The position numbers were made by a program, and so were the translations under genes. Positions 63,703-64,000 of a stretch of DNA of 64,000 nucleotides are shown one piece after another. Every line of letters begins with the position of its first letter. Positions within the stretch are counted from its first letter, which is position 1. This DNA is from Rapana venosa. Taxonomy: Eukaryota > Mollusca > Gastropoda > Neogastropoda > Muricidae. The DNA lies in the NCBI GenBank assembly GCA_028751875.1, contig CM054145.1, positions 7,498,950 to 7,562,949 on the forward strand, given 5' to 3'. The notes under the pieces were generated by a model that had not been told where the DNA came from, did not search any database, and worked only from the letters and a program-made list of their open reading frames with translations.

Positions 63703-64000
63703 TAGGGGTATGTGTGTTCTGGACACATACAAATGTGTTGTCTAGTAACATTATTTCCTGTGTGAATTATTAGCTCTTGTGACTCATCCCCCCCTCCCCC
63801 CCAAAAAGAGAGAGTGAGAGAGGGAGAGAGAGAGAGTGTGTAGGGGTGTGTGTGTGTGTTCTGGTCTTGATATGTGTTGTGCTAGTAAAAATATTTCCTG
63901 TGGTGAATTAGTTCTTGTGACCTATCCCCCCCCCCCCCCCCCCCCCCCCCAAAGAGAGAGAGAAAAGAGAGAGAGAGAGAGAGGGGGAGAGAGGAGGGGA
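63370..64000. repeat. Higher-order tandem repeat of GA, TG and poly-C
   Basis: A block of about 200-230 bases occurs about three times: (ga)n, tgtaggggtgtgtgtgttct, aatgtgttgt.tagtaacatt, atttcctgtg.gaattagttct, tgtgacctat and a poly-C run. The window ends inside it. Confidence 0.88.

Overview
The window is animal nuclear DNA, most likely from a marine gastropod mollusc. Split genes have GT-AG introns, non-LTR retrotransposons, tRNA-derived SINEs and micro- and minisatellites are dense, and the coding exons resemble conserved metazoan proteins. The gastropod placement is inference from the style of the SINEs and LINEs; nothing in the window proves the species. There are no bacterial operons, CRISPR arrays or rRNA genes.

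Three protein-coding genes are visible. (1) 572-26651, plus strand: the C-terminal two thirds of KDM1A (LSD1), the FAD-dependent histone H3 lysine-4 demethylase, in 11 recognised exons. The first exons lie upstream of the window, and one exon that should follow the first visible one is not found. (2) 31796-52470, minus strand: UFL1, the E3 UFM1-protein ligase, in 16 recognised exons from initiator ATG to stop. One exon is not found and one exon carries a frameshift. (3) 53446-53780, plus strand: the first coding exon of a TMTC-family ER protein O-mannosyltransferase, closest to TMTC1. The rest lies beyond the window, so 53781-64000 is its first intron. KDM1A and UFL1 converge (about 26.7-31.8 kb). 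UFL1 and the TMTC gene diverge from a roughly 1 kb shared promoter region holding five CACGTG E-boxes. The three proteins do not share a pathway: KDM1A is nuclear chromatin, while UFL1 and TMTC both act at the ER.

The non-coding space holds a decayed full-length CR1/L2-like LINE (12.4-15.7 kb), several RTE-like and RNase-H-type LINE fragments, two related piggyBac-like elements with TTAA ends, at least six SINE or SINE-like families (one fusing a tRNA-like head to a 5S-rRNA-like segment), and nested insertions with target-site duplications. Minisatellites of 20-130 bp units are frequent, and the last 10 kb is mostly simple sequence.

The most striking pattern is that tandem arrays run across exon-intron boundaries. 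At five splice junctions (two in KDM1A, three in UFL1) the end of an exon together with its splice site has been copied into the neighbouring intron, giving decoy donors or acceptors. In one case, KDM1A at 16527, the decoy acceptor would extend the exon by 63 bases (21 codons) in frame, in the tower coiled coil. Other points of interest are a 95-base intronic hairpin resembling a microRNA precursor, a TG-repeat polarity that follows transcription direction, and an 800-base stretch almost free of G and T.
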